NCBI RefSeq assembly: GCF_004151105.1
Contig: NZ_PHRF01000161.1
Span: 1-64,000 of the forward strand
Origin: Streptomyces sp. L-9-10
Lineage (GTDB): Bacteria; Actinomycetota; Actinomycetes; Streptomycetales; Streptomycetaceae
Length of the DNA stretch: 64,000 nucleotides
Reading direction: 5' to 3'
Both the position numbers and the translations under genes were made by a program. Of this stretch, positions 17,001 through 23,924 are shown in pieces. A model generated the notes under the pieces. It saw only the letters and a list, made by a program, of their open reading frames with translations. It was not told where the DNA came from and did not search any database. How positions within the stretch are numbered: position 1 is the stretch's first letter; every line of letters starts with the position of its first letter.

Positions 17001-17589
17001 GATCGAGGACGGTGACTGGATCTCCTTCGACCCGGTGCATCTGAAGGGCATCACGTCCGTGACGGTGGGCGCATCCTCGGGCGGTCTCGGCGGCGACATC
17101 GAGTTCCGCAACGGCTCACCGACCGGGCCCCTGCTGGGGAAGGTGACCATCCCCAACACGGGAGGCTTCGGCAATGTGGTCTCCCCCACGGTCTCGCTGA
17201 AGAGCCCCGGCGGCACGGTGAAGCTGTACGCGGTGTTCACCAATCCGGCCTGGTCGGCGGAGAAGCCGGATCTGTTCGCGGTCGACTGGCTGCACTTCAA
17301 CGGCGCCGGGGTGGAGAAGAAGCCCGCCACGAAGGTGTCGCTCAAGGCGACGCCCGCCGAAGGAAGCGCACCGCTGGCCGTACAGCTCACCAGCACCGTG
17401 AAGCCGGCGGCCGGGCGCACCATCGCCTCGTACCACTGGGACTTCGGCGACAACACCAAGGTGACGGGTACGGAGGGGCCGAGCGCGGCTCACACCTACA
17501 CACGGCCGGGCGCGTACACGGCGCGTCTGACCGTCACCGACGACAAGGGCGACACGACGACCGGCGCGGTCCCGGTCCACGTACGCTGA
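14065..17589 (+). CDS. Secreted ThuA / sugar dehydrogenase / PKD / CBM6 fusion protein
   Basis: A 1174-residue exported multidomain protein. Signal peptide about 1-51 (core LVIFALLALVLGLGLA, cleavage near ADAA). A ThuA-like domain covers about 53-275 (VFSKVTNFSHDSI, GWVGLHAASASE, TEEWYNW, FTAGGHDSSAF). A glucose/sorbosone (PQQ-type) dehydrogenase beta-propeller covers about 290-740 (LLGLALDPDF, MGMRNPFRIT, GNYGWPYC). Then PKD 1 (about 745-830), a CBM6-like module (about 946-1080, FREAEHRTATGG, VTEIEDGDWISF, VDWLHFNG) and PKD 2 (about 1092-1174). It probably binds and oxidises or remodels an extracellular sugar. Codon 34 is TTA (14164-14166), implying bldA control. GGGAG precedes the ATG by seven bases. 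The isomerase-like gene follows after 11 bases. Confidence 0.85.
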   Translation: MRTPLRTPARTSSVRAPSPSPFRSSSPFLVIFALLALVLGLGLATPPRADAAPYRVLVFSKVTNFSHDSIPAGIKAVEQLGSENGFEVEATNDATAFTADNLARFQAIVFNNTNSTPESGDLLDADQRSALQGFVRAGGGWVGLHAASASERDWGWYEGLVGAIFDKHPAVQTGRVKVLDQTHPSTQGLPQLWERTEEWYNWRTNPTGKVHTLAQIKVNDGIDGLDEGVDHPWSWCQNYDGGRSWFTAGGHDSSAFQEDAFRKHLLGGIQWAAGNKPGDCTATKTGAFQRTALATSDLADPFELAVAPDRRVFFIQRTGKLKVIDQTTLKVSTAMDFAYTPEMTSQSDGLLGLALDPDFAANNWLYLLHSDKVEKRLNLSRFTVTGNTVDPASEKRLLTVPTLRGEGRANSHMAGSIAFDKNGDLYVATGDNTDPFASDGFSPIDERDGRRAWDAQTTAGNTNDLRGKVLRITPEDDGTYSIPDGNLFAPGTEKTRPEVYAMGMRNPFRITTDPLSGALLVGDYGPDAREPVADRGPEGTVEYNRITEAGNYGWPYCTGDNTPFNDYDFTTGTSGAKFDCAKLVNDSPNNTGLRELPAAKPATVWYAYSASADFPELGAGGGGPMSGPVYDYDPANTYPSKFPEYFEGKWLNYELTRTWFKAFSFQREDQTFTDPRFDPAKAGDLHSINGVFGDLKWNQPFDADFGPDGALYVIDFGLGSGTGRGGSNEGSGIYRIDYVADGRLPDAKATTTPDSGPAPLKVKFSSEGSGLPGDKPVTYAWDFDGDGTTDSTEPNPSHVYSDKGRFTARLTVTGPDGLTALSVQEITVGNTRPVVTLQQPPNGGMFSFGDTIPFTVKVTDREDGTTGPDGRIDCSRVVVQSQLGHDSHLHPLDNYTGCTGEIVTDAGDSHGPGQNLYYGITAQYEDKGAEGVPALTGSTSLTLRTTFREAEHRTATGGAHDGTVIADRADSSGGKRVTEIEDGDWISFDPVHLKGITSVTVGASSGGLGGDIEFRNGSPTGPLLGKVTIPNTGGFGNVVSPTVSLKSPGGTVKLYAVFTNPAWSAEKPDLFAVDWLHFNGAGVEKKPATKVSLKATPAEGSAPLAVQLTSTVKPAAGRTIASYHWDFGDNTKVTGTEGPSAAHTYTRPGAYTARLTVTDDKGDTTTGAVPVHVR

Positions 17590-17600
17590 GAGGAGAGACA

Positions 17601-18485
17601 GTGACGATGAACAGCACCCGAAGAGCGTTCCTGGGCACGGCGGGCGCGGCGGCCGGTCTGGCGGCACTGGGCATGAGCACCCCCGCGGCGGCTGCCACCA
17701 CCCGTCCCGGCACCGGCACCGGTCGGCGGCGGCGGCGCGTCCCGCCGTCCGGGATCGGTATGCACCTCTTCACGATGCGCACCCCGCTCGCGACGGATTT
17801 CCGGGGGACGCTGGAGCGTCTGGCGGAGATCGGTTACGCGACGGTCGGTGTCAGCGGCCGACACGGCCACAGCGCCGCCGGGATCCGGCGGATGCTGGAC
17901 GAGACCCGGCTCAAGGCGGTCCTGGAACATGTCGCCTACACCACGGTCACCGGCAGCGGTCTGCCGCAGGCGATCGAGGACGTCCGCACGCTGGGCGGCT
18001 CATGGGTGGTCGTACCGAGCCTGCCCCCGGAGATGCACTCGCCGGCCGGATACCGTGAGGCGGCCCGGCAGTTCAACATAGCGGGGCGCGTCGCCAGGGA
18101 GTCCGGGCTCAAGGTGCTCTTCCACAATCACGACGGCGATCACGACGTGGTCGACGGCGAGAGTCTGTACGGCATCCTGCTCAAGGAGACCGATCCGGAG
18201 CTGGTGGGCTTCGAGCTGGATGTGTACTGGGCGGCGAAGGGCGGGGACGACCCGCGCCGGCTGTTCGTGACGGACCGCCGCCGGTTCCCCGTGCTGCATG
18301 TGAAGGACATGGCGGCGAACGGCGGTTTCGAGGACGTCGGTTCGGGGGTGCTGGACTTCCCGGCGATGTTCGACACGGCGCGCAGCGGGGGCGTACGGCA
18401 GTGGCTGGTGGAGCACGACGCGCCGGCCGATCCGTTCGCGAGCGCGCTGAACAGCTACCGCTATCTGTCGACGCTGCGGTACTGA
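17601..18485 (+). CDS. Tat-exported sugar phosphate isomerase/epimerase-like protein
   Basis: A 294-residue TIM-barrel (AP endonuclease 2/xylose isomerase-like) protein. The N-terminus has a twin-arginine signal (STRRAFLGTAG, then hydrophobic AAAGLAALGM and AAAA), so it is exported folded, as expected for a metal-loaded barrel. Barrel landmarks are GIGMHLFTMR, AEIGYATVGVSG, VLFHNHDGDHD, VGFELDVYWAAKGG and FPVLHVKDM; the Glu/Asp/His set fits a divalent-metal site. The GTG at 17601 has AGGAGAG eight bases upstream. Only 11 bases separate it from the ThuA-fusion gene, so the two form one operon, presumably acting on the same extracellular sugar. Confidence 0.85.
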   Translation: MTMNSTRRAFLGTAGAAAGLAALGMSTPAAAATTRPGTGTGRRRRRVPPSGIGMHLFTMRTPLATDFRGTLERLAEIGYATVGVSGRHGHSAAGIRRMLDETRLKAVLEHVAYTTVTGSGLPQAIEDVRTLGGSWVVVPSLPPEMHSPAGYREAARQFNIAGRVARESGLKVLFHNHDGDHDVVDGESLYGILLKETDPELVGFELDVYWAAKGGDDPRRLFVTDRRRFPVLHVKDMAANGGFEDVGSGVLDFPAMFDTARSGGVRQWLVEHDAPADPFASALNSYRYLSTLRY

Positions 18486-18546
18486 GCGCGTACCGGGCAC
18501 AACGCCGAACGCGCTGAGCACCGGCGTTCGTCGTCCGTAGTGGCTT

Positions 18547-18570
18547 CCGGCCGCCGTCAGGGGCGGCCGG
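18547..18570. terminator. Bidirectional terminator between convergent genes
   Basis: A perfect 9-bp stem (18547-18555 with 18562-18570) lies between the isomerase stop (18485) and the GNAT stop (18587). Confidence 0.55.
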
Positions 18571-18586
18571 GGGCCATGCGGCTCCT

Positions 18587-19111
18587 TCAGCTGTTCAGCC
18601 GCTTGTAGAAGAAGGTGGTCATGCGGAGCGTCCCCGCCGGGTCCGCCGCGTGCCCGGGGACCACCCCGATCGCGGTCCACCCCGCGGAGCGGTACAGCGT
18701 GTCGGCGGGGCTGCCGGTCTCGGTGTCGAGCAGCAGCAGCGTCACTCCGCACTCGGCCGCGGCCCGCTCCCCCGCACTGAGCAGCGTCCGGCCGAGGCCC
18801 TTGCCGCGGGCGTCGCGATGGACCATCAGTTTCACTATCTCGGCGCGGTGGCGGGCGTTGGGCTTGTCCGCGAACATGACGCCGACCGTCCCCGTGATGC
18901 GCCCGCCGTCCCTGGAGACCTGTACGCAGAGCCGTCCCGCCCGGACGGCGGGGATCTGCGCCCGCCACCAGGCCGTCGCGTCCGCCGGGTCGAGAGGGCC
19001 GAGAAAACCGATCGAGGCGCCCCCGTCGACGGTGTCGATCAGCAGCTCCGCGAGGTCGTCCAGCGCGCCGGGCAGCTCATCGGCGGAGAGCCGCGCCACC
19101 TCGGGGCTCAT
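18587..19111 (-). CDS. GNAT N-acetyltransferase
   Basis: A 174-residue acetyl-CoA-dependent transferase. The core has ITGTVGVMFADKPNARHRAEIVKLMVHRDARGKGLGRTLL, including the R-G-x-G-x-G/A acetyl-CoA loop as RGKGLG, then LLLDTETGSPADTLYRSAGW. The K-L-M-V-H strand and the T-G-S-P-A motif resemble the group acting on small amines and antibiotics, but the substrate is unknown. The ATG at 19111 overlaps the stop of the upstream XRE-cupin gene (ATGA), so the two are translated together. Confidence 0.85.
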   Translation of the reverse strand: MSPEVARLSADELPGALDDLAELLIDTVDGGASIGFLGPLDPADATAWWRAQIPAVRAGRLCVQVSRDGGRITGTVGVMFADKPNARHRAEIVKLMVHRDARGKGLGRTLLSAGERAAAECGVTLLLLDTETGSPADTLYRSAGWTAIGVVPGHAADPAGTLRMTTFFYKRLNS

Positions 19112-19734
19112 GAGTGGACCACCACGACCGCGTACCGTACGGGCGCGGGCCCCGGGCAGTGGAACCGCGTGGGCCCCCACAGGCGCGTCCGCAGGCAGTC
19201 GCCCGCGTCCAGGGTGTGCCGCTCGCGCCCCATCGTGAACTCGACCGAGCCTTCGAGCACCCAGATGTGCTGCTCCAGACCCGGCACCGGAGGCCGCTCG
19301 TACGCGATGTCCGCGCCCGCGGACAAGGTGCCCTCGACCACTTCCGCGCGCAGGCCGGGCTGCGGCGGGGAGACCGAGCGGCGGACGAAGCCGGAGGCGG
19401 TGTCCCTCCATTCGGTCTGGTCGGCCGCGCGGACCAGTTGGGCCGGTTCCGCCTCCACCTCGCTGAGCAGTTGCGACATCGTGCGTCCGTACACCGCGCA
19501 CAGCCTGCCGAGCAGCGAGGCCGTGGGGCTGATCTCGCCCCGCTCCGCACGCGACAGCGTCGAGCGGCTCACCCCGCTGCGTCCCGCCAGCTCCTCCAGG
19601 GACCAGCCGCGCTCGCCCCGCAGTTCGGCGAGGCGAGCGGCGAGCAGTGCGTCGACGGGGCCGGGTCCTGGGCCGGGTCCGGATGCGGGGCCGGTGGTAT
19701 GTCCCGAGGTGTGTCCGGGATCGTTCTCTCTCAC
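19108..19734 (-). CDS. XRE-family regulator with cupin domain
   Basis: A 208-residue regulator with an HTH near residues 28-85 (LLAARLAELRGERGWSLEELA, SGVSRSTLSRAERGEISPTASLL) and a C-terminal cupin (VPGLEQHIWVLEGSVEFTM, HTLDAGDCLRTRLWGP). Such proteins sense small molecules through the cupin. The N-terminus has a Gly/Pro repeat (PASGPGPGPGP). The start is GTG at 19734, inside CATATGTG with no Shine-Dalgarno sequence, so the message may be leaderless. The operator-like repeat CATATGG-N9-CCATATG overlaps the start, pointing to autoregulation. It is translationally coupled to the GNAT gene, which it probably controls. Confidence 0.8.
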   Translation of the reverse strand: MRENDPGHTSGHTTGPASGPGPGPGPVDALLAARLAELRGERGWSLEELAGRSGVSRSTLSRAERGEISPTASLLGRLCAVYGRTMSQLLSEVEAEPAQLVRAADQTEWRDTASGFVRRSVSPPQPGLRAEVVEGTLSAGADIAYERPPVPGLEQHIWVLEGSVEFTMGRERHTLDAGDCLRTRLWGPTRFHCPGPAPVRYAVVVVHS

Positions 19735-19756
19735 ATATGGAACGGTATCCCATATG
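19734..19756 (-). promoter_or_regulatory. Inverted repeat at the XRE-cupin start
   Basis: CATATGG (19734-19740) and CCATATG (19750-19756) form a 7-bp inverted repeat with a nine-base spacer at the gene's own start, a likely autoregulatory operator. Confidence 0.45.
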
Positions 19757-19778
19757 CGGGACGCCGCTCACCTCGATT

Positions 19779-20660
19779 TCATTCCTGCGCCGAGGCCGCC
19801 CCCAGCAGTCCCCGGATATGCCCGGCCGCCTCCCGGAACTCGGGCCGTCCGAGCGTCTCCGTATAGTCCCGCTCGGCCTCCAGACCCACGTCGATGATCT
19901 CGGTGATCGTGCCGGGGCGCGGGCTCATCACCACCACCCGGTCGGCCAGATAGACCGCCTCGGAGATCGAGTGGGTGACCAGCAGCACTGTGGTGCCGGT
20001 CTCCCGCCAGATGCGGTTCAGCTCCATGTTCATCTGTTCGCGGGTGAGGGCGTCGAGCGCGCCGAACGGCTCGTCCATCAGCAGCACGGGCGGCTCGTGC
20101 AGCAACGCCCGGCACAGGGCGACCCGTTGCTGCATCCCGCCGGACAACTCATGCGGATACGCGTCCTCGAACCCGCTGAGACCGGTCATCTCGATCAGCT
20201 CGGCCACGCGCCGGCGCGCCGGTTCCGCGGGCATCCGGCGCATCTCGGCCTGGAGGAGGATGTTGCGCCGGGCGGTACGCCACTCCAGCAACGCCGCCCG
20301 CTGGAAGACGTATCCGATGTCGTGCCGCGGCCCGTCGACCCGCTCGCCCTGGAGCCGTACGGCGCCCGAGGATGCCTTCAGGAGGCCCGCGACCAGCTTG
20401 AGGAGCGTCGACTTGCCGCACCCCGAGGGGCCGACGATGGCGACGAACTCCCCCATCGCGACATCGAGCGAGACATCGTGGAGGGCTGTGACATCGCGCT
20501 TCTTCGTACGGAAGCGGACGGCCACGTCCTCAAGACCGACCGCCGCCGTCCGCCCTTCCCCCGTCCCGTCTCCCACGGTCCTTCCTTCCGCGGCCTTCCC
20601 TGCCGTGAGGGCGCCGCCCTTCGTGGCGGCCGGCTTCCGGAGTGCCGTATCCCTGGCCAT
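19779..20660 (-). CDS. ABC transporter ATP-binding protein (nitrate/sulfonate/thiamine-precursor type)
   Basis: A 293-residue ATPase that powers the adjacent NMT1-type importer. Visible are Walker A GPSGCGKST, Q-loop YVFQRAALLEW, signature LSGGMQQR, Walker B VLLMDEPFGALD, and the H-loop VTHSISEAVYLADRVVVM. It groups by motif with SsuB/TauB/ThiZ ATPases. A 40-residue Ala/Gly/Thr-rich N-terminal extension precedes the domain. The ATG at 20660 is chosen because AAGGG lies six bases before it; another ATG at 20666 directly abuts AAGGG. The stop of the binding-protein gene overlaps this start region, so the genes are coupled. Confidence 0.85.
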   Translation of the reverse strand: MARDTALRKPAATKGGALTAGKAAEGRTVGDGTGEGRTAAVGLEDVAVRFRTKKRDVTALHDVSLDVAMGEFVAIVGPSGCGKSTLLKLVAGLLKASSGAVRLQGERVDGPRHDIGYVFQRAALLEWRTARRNILLQAEMRRMPAEPARRRVAELIEMTGLSGFEDAYPHELSGGMQQRVALCRALLHEPPVLLMDEPFGALDALTREQMNMELNRIWRETGTTVLLVTHSISEAVYLADRVVVMSPRPGTITEIIDVGLEAERDYTETLGRPEFREAAGHIRGLLGAASAQE

Positions 20661-20662
20661 CG

Positions 20663-21682
20663 TCATCCCTTCAGCGCCGTGCCGCTGTCCCAGTACTCCG
20701 CGACGGCCTTCGGGCTCTTCACCAGACCGGCTTCGGCGAAGACGTCGATGGTCTGCTGCCAGTCGCCCTCGGTGTTGACGCCCGGGGCCTTGCCTCGCGT
20801 CGCGTCGGTGTGGAGCAGTGTGACGGTCGTCTTGAACTGCTCCAACAGGACGTTCGCGGGCGGCAGTTGCTCCGAGGCGCCGTCCATCTCCGCGACGGCC
20901 GCCTCCGGTGCCTTCTCCGCCGCCGCCCATGCCTCGCTGACGGCCCGCACCATGCGCCCGGCCAGCTCGCCCCTGCCGGAGAGAATCTTCTGACCCGCGA
21001 TCAGGCCGTTGGAGTAGAAGTTGAGTCCGTGCTCCGAGAAGCGCAGATACGACACGTCCTTCTTGGCCTTGTCCCGCATGGTCGGACCCTGGTCACTGGC
21101 GTAGCCGAGCAGCGCGTCCGTCTTGCCGGAGATCACCGCGGCGATCTTGCCCGCCGGGTCGGTGTTCTGGATCCGGACGTCCGACTCCTTGAGATCGTTC
21201 TTCTCCAGGAAGATCGGGAACGTCTTGGTGAGCGCGTCACCGGCCGTGCCCGCGATGGTCTTTCCCTTGAGATCGGCGGGGTGGGAGACGTTCTCGCTCG
21301 CGAAGAACTGCACGGAGGAGGGCGTGGTCTGGAGGAAGACACCGAGGCTCTTGACCTTGACGCCCTGGTCCACCCCGCTGAGGACGGCGGGTGTGTCGGC
21401 CCAGCCGAAGTCGGTCTGGCCGGCGGCCGTCGCCTGCACGGTCTTCTGCGAGCCCTGGCCCGCCCGGATCGTCAGATCGATGCCGTGCTTCTCGAAGATC
21501 TTCTGCTGCTTGCCGTAGTAGAACGGCGCGTGTTCGCCGTACGGATACCAGTTGAGGGTGAGCGTCACCTTGTCGAGCTTCTTGCCGGAGTCGCTCGTGG
21601 TGGTCCCCGAGCCGTCCTCACCACAGGCCGTGGCGACCAGGAGCAGCGGTACGAGGCCGATCAGGAGTCTGCGCGCATGCAT
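20663..21682 (-). CDS. NMT1/THI5-like solute-binding lipoprotein
   Basis: A 339-residue extracytoplasmic binding protein with a lipoprotein signal (LLLVATAC lipobox, Cys about 20) and an acidic Gly/Ser/Thr linker. The mature part has the NMT1/SsuA-like fold: LTLNWYPYGEHAPFYYGK, FGWADTPAVLSG, VKSLGVFLQTTPSSVQFF, DLKGKTIAGTAGDALTKTF and DALLGYASDQGPTM. The NWYP-x(5)-PFYYG pattern is that of transporters for hydroxymethylpyrimidine-like thiamine precursors and related aromatics. A thiamine role is not supported locally, since I see no THI-box. It forms an operon with the permease and ATPase genes under the LacI-type operator. Confidence 0.85.
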   Translation of the reverse strand: MHARRLLIGLVPLLLVATACGEDGSGTTTSDSGKKLDKVTLTLNWYPYGEHAPFYYGKQQKIFEKHGIDLTIRAGQGSQKTVQATAAGQTDFGWADTPAVLSGVDQGVKVKSLGVFLQTTPSSVQFFASENVSHPADLKGKTIAGTAGDALTKTFPIFLEKNDLKESDVRIQNTDPAGKIAAVISGKTDALLGYASDQGPTMRDKAKKDVSYLRFSEHGLNFYSNGLIAGQKILSGRGELAGRMVRAVSEAWAAAEKAPEAAVAEMDGASEQLPPANVLLEQFKTTVTLLHTDATRGKAPGVNTEGDWQQTIDVFAEAGLVKSPKAVAEYWDSGTALKG

Positions 21683-21719
21683 GGCTGGCCCTTCCCTGAA
21701 AGGGATCGAGTCGAGTCGG

Positions 21720-22619
21720 TCAGTACGAGGTGGTGACGTTGGTGTCCCGGCGGCTGGCGTGCCAGGGCAGCAGCAGCTTCTCGGCGATCTCGACCAGGAC
21801 GAAGAGGACGACGCCGATCAGTGACATGACGAGCAGTCCCGCGAAGAGCATCGGGGTGTCGAGGTTGCCGTTCGCCTGGAGGATCACATAACCGAGTCCC
21901 TCGTTGGCGCCGACGAACTCACCGACGACCGCTCCGGTCACGGCCAGGGTCACGGCGACCTTGAGACCGGAGAAGAGATGCGGCAGCGAGGCCGGGAAGC
22001 GGATCTTCGCGAAGGTCTGCCAGGGCTTCGCGCCCATGGTGGCGGAGAGCTGGAGCATCTCCGGATCGACCGCCTTCAGGCCGGTGACCATGGAGATCAC
22101 CACCGGGAAGAAGGCGATGAGGACGGCGATCAGGATCTTCGGTGTGATGCCGAAGCCGAGCCAGACCACGAACAGCGGTGCGATGGCGATCTTGGGCACG
22201 ACCTGGGCGAAGAGCAGAATGGGGTAGAGCGTCTTCTCGACGGTCGAGGAGTAGACCATGACGACCGCCGCGAGCACCCCGACCACCACCGCGATCACGA
22301 AGCCGAGCAGCGTCTCATAGGTCGTCACCCAGGTGTGCTGCCAGAGGTAGTCGGCCTTGCCCGTGAGCACGTCGAGGGTCGCACCGGGCGACGGGACGAG
22401 ATACGGCTCCACCAGTTCGGCCGCCGCGATGATCCACCAGAGGGCGAAACAGCCCGCGAGCAGGACGAGGGGCCGCCAGCCGGCCTCGACGGCACGGGCG
22501 AGCCGCTCCCCCGTCCCCGGACCGTTCCGTTCGGCGACCCCGGACACTCCCTTGTCCGGTATGGGCGCGGGTGCGGGTTCCGGCTGCGGTGCCGATGCCG
22601 GCGCGACGCTCTGGCTCAC
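21720..22619 (-). CDS. ABC transporter permease (SsuC/TauC/ThiX type)
   Basis: A 299-residue inner-membrane permease with about six transmembrane segments, beginning PLVLLAGCFALWWIIAAAEL and including FVIAVVVGVLAAVVMVY, ILIAVLIAFFPVVISMV and MLFAGLLVMSLIGVVLFVLV. The EAA-type loop is at QLSATMGAKPWQTFAKIRFP. The N-terminal 50 residues are a Pro/Ala-rich cytoplasmic extension. The GTG at 22619 has GAGGAG eight bases upstream. It is the first gene of the leftward importer operon, whose promoter (TATAAC at 22651-22646) lies beside the LacI operators. Confidence 0.85.
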   Translation of the reverse strand: MSQSVAPASAPQPEPAPAPIPDKGVSGVAERNGPGTGERLARAVEAGWRPLVLLAGCFALWWIIAAAELVEPYLVPSPGATLDVLTGKADYLWQHTWVTTYETLLGFVIAVVVGVLAAVVMVYSSTVEKTLYPILLFAQVVPKIAIAPLFVVWLGFGITPKILIAVLIAFFPVVISMVTGLKAVDPEMLQLSATMGAKPWQTFAKIRFPASLPHLFSGLKVAVTLAVTGAVVGEFVGANEGLGYVILQANGNLDTPMLFAGLLVMSLIGVVLFVLVEIAEKLLLPWHASRRDTNVTTSY

Positions 22620-22645
22620 TGTGAACTCCTCGGGAAAACCGGGCA

Positions 22646-22692
22646 GTTATAAGTGCGCTGTTCGCCTACAAGCGCTTTCAGAAAGCGCTTTC
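22646..22692. promoter_or_regulatory. LacI operators and importer promoter
   Basis: GAAAGCGCTTTC (22681-22692) and an overlapping variant CAAGCGCTTTCA (22669-22680) lie with AGCGCT cores 13 bases apart. The leftward -10 TATAAC is at 22651-22646, so the operators cover the -35 region. The LacI gene starts 110 bases away on the other strand, so both divergent genes are likely repressed. Confidence 0.65.
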
Positions 22693-22802
22693 TGATAGGG
22701 TGATCGCCACGCTAATGACTGCCCGTCCGTACGGTCAATAGGTCGTCCCGAAATTTCGGGGTCCGCCACGGACCCCGCCGCCACCGCGACCCGGGGGTCG
22801 AG

Positions 22803-23891
22803 TTGAGTGAACGGGAAGCACAGACCGAAGCACAGACCCATGTGACACTGGAGGCCGTCGCCCGCCGCGCGGGTGTCTCCCTGGCGACGGCCTCCAGAGC
22901 GCTGAACGGCACGACGAGAGTCCGCGAGGAACTGCGCCAGCGGGTGCACGCGGCGGCCGATCTGCTCGGCTACATCCCCAACGCCCATGCCCAGGCCCTC
23001 GCCAGCGCCTCCAGCAATACGGTGGGGCTCATCTGCCACGATGTGGGCGACCCGTACTTCGCCGCGATCGCGGGCGGGGTGATGCGGGCGGCGGCCGAAC
23101 AGGACGTCCTGGTCATGCTCGCCAGTACGTTCAGGGAGCCGGCCAGGGAGATCGCCTATGTCTCGATGCTCCGCGCCCAGCGGGCCCGCGCCATCCTGCT
23201 GATCGGCTCGGGCTTCCAGGACCCGTCCTGGGAACGGAAGCTGGCCGCCGAGCTGGCTCCGTACATCCGCGCGGGCGGGCGCGTCGCCGTGGTGAGCCGG
23301 CACCGGAGTCTGCGCGCCGACGCCGTCCTTCCCGAGAACCGCGCCGGGGCCGCGGCACTCGCCCGCGCTCTACTGGCCCTGGGTCACCGGGAGTTCGGGG
23401 TCCTCAGCGGGCCGCGCGAACTCACCACGGTCTCCGACCGGCTGGCCGGGTTCCGGGAAGGGCTCGGCGAGGCCGGAGTCGTCCTCAGGCCCGGGTCCGT
23501 CGTCCACGGCGCGTTCACCCGCGACGGCGGCTACACGGCGGCCCGCGAACTGCTCGACGGCCCGGCTCGCCCCCGCCCCACCTGCGTCTTCGCGGTGACG
23601 GACGTGATGGCGGTGGGGGCGCTCGCCGCCTTCAGGGAGGCGGGCTTACGGGTCCCGGAGGACCTGTCGCTCGCCGGTTTCGACGACATCCCGCTCGTAC
23701 GGGAGCTGACTCCCCCGCTCACGACCGTCGCCCTGCCGCTCACCGCCATGGGCGAGAGCGTGATCTCGCTCGCGCTGCGCGAGCCGCGTGGAGCGCGCTC
23801 GCGGGTGCTGCGGGTCGGCGGCGAAGTCGTACTGCGCGCCAGCACCGCGCCTCCGTCACCCGCCACCACCCCGCTCTGGGACTCGTGCTGA
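22803..23891 (+). CDS. LacI-family transcription regulator
   Basis: A 362-residue repressor. The HTH is VTLEAVARRAGVSLATASRALNG with the hinge VREELRQRVHAAADLLGYIPN, followed by a periplasmic-binding-protein-like sensor (VGLICHDVGDPYFAAIAGGV, VFAVTDVMAVGALAAF, SLAGFDDIPL). The start is TTG at 22803 after GGGGG; a GTG at 22842 directly before TLEAVARR is an alternative. Codon 282 is TTA (23646-23648), implying bldA-dependent translation. It is divergent from the NMT1-type importer. The effector is probably a sugar, because the shared operator also precedes the secreted ThuA/isomerase operon (inference). Confidence 0.85.
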   Translation: MSEREAQTEAQTHVTLEAVARRAGVSLATASRALNGTTRVREELRQRVHAAADLLGYIPNAHAQALASASSNTVGLICHDVGDPYFAAIAGGVMRAAAEQDVLVMLASTFREPAREIAYVSMLRAQRARAILLIGSGFQDPSWERKLAAELAPYIRAGGRVAVVSRHRSLRADAVLPENRAGAAALARALLALGHREFGVLSGPRELTTVSDRLAGFREGLGEAGVVLRPGSVVHGAFTRDGGYTAARELLDGPARPRPTCVFAVTDVMAVGALAAFREAGLRVPEDLSLAGFDDIPLVRELTPPLTTVALPLTAMGESVISLALREPRGARSRVLRVGGEVVLRASTAPPSPATTPLWDSC

Positions 23892-23924
23892 CGGTCCCTC
23901 ACCAAGCGGTATCGGGAGGCAGGG

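Noticed and set aside
14164..17040. A 958-codon frame on the minus strand over the ThuA-fusion gene
   Set aside because: It is antisense in a high-GC gene, has low-complexity Arg/Val/Gly composition and no recognisable domain; the plus-strand frame has clear domains.
22646..22692. Thiamine (THI-box) riboswitch before the NMT1-type importer
   Set aside because: The leader is only about 30 bases and shows no THI-box conserved sequence.
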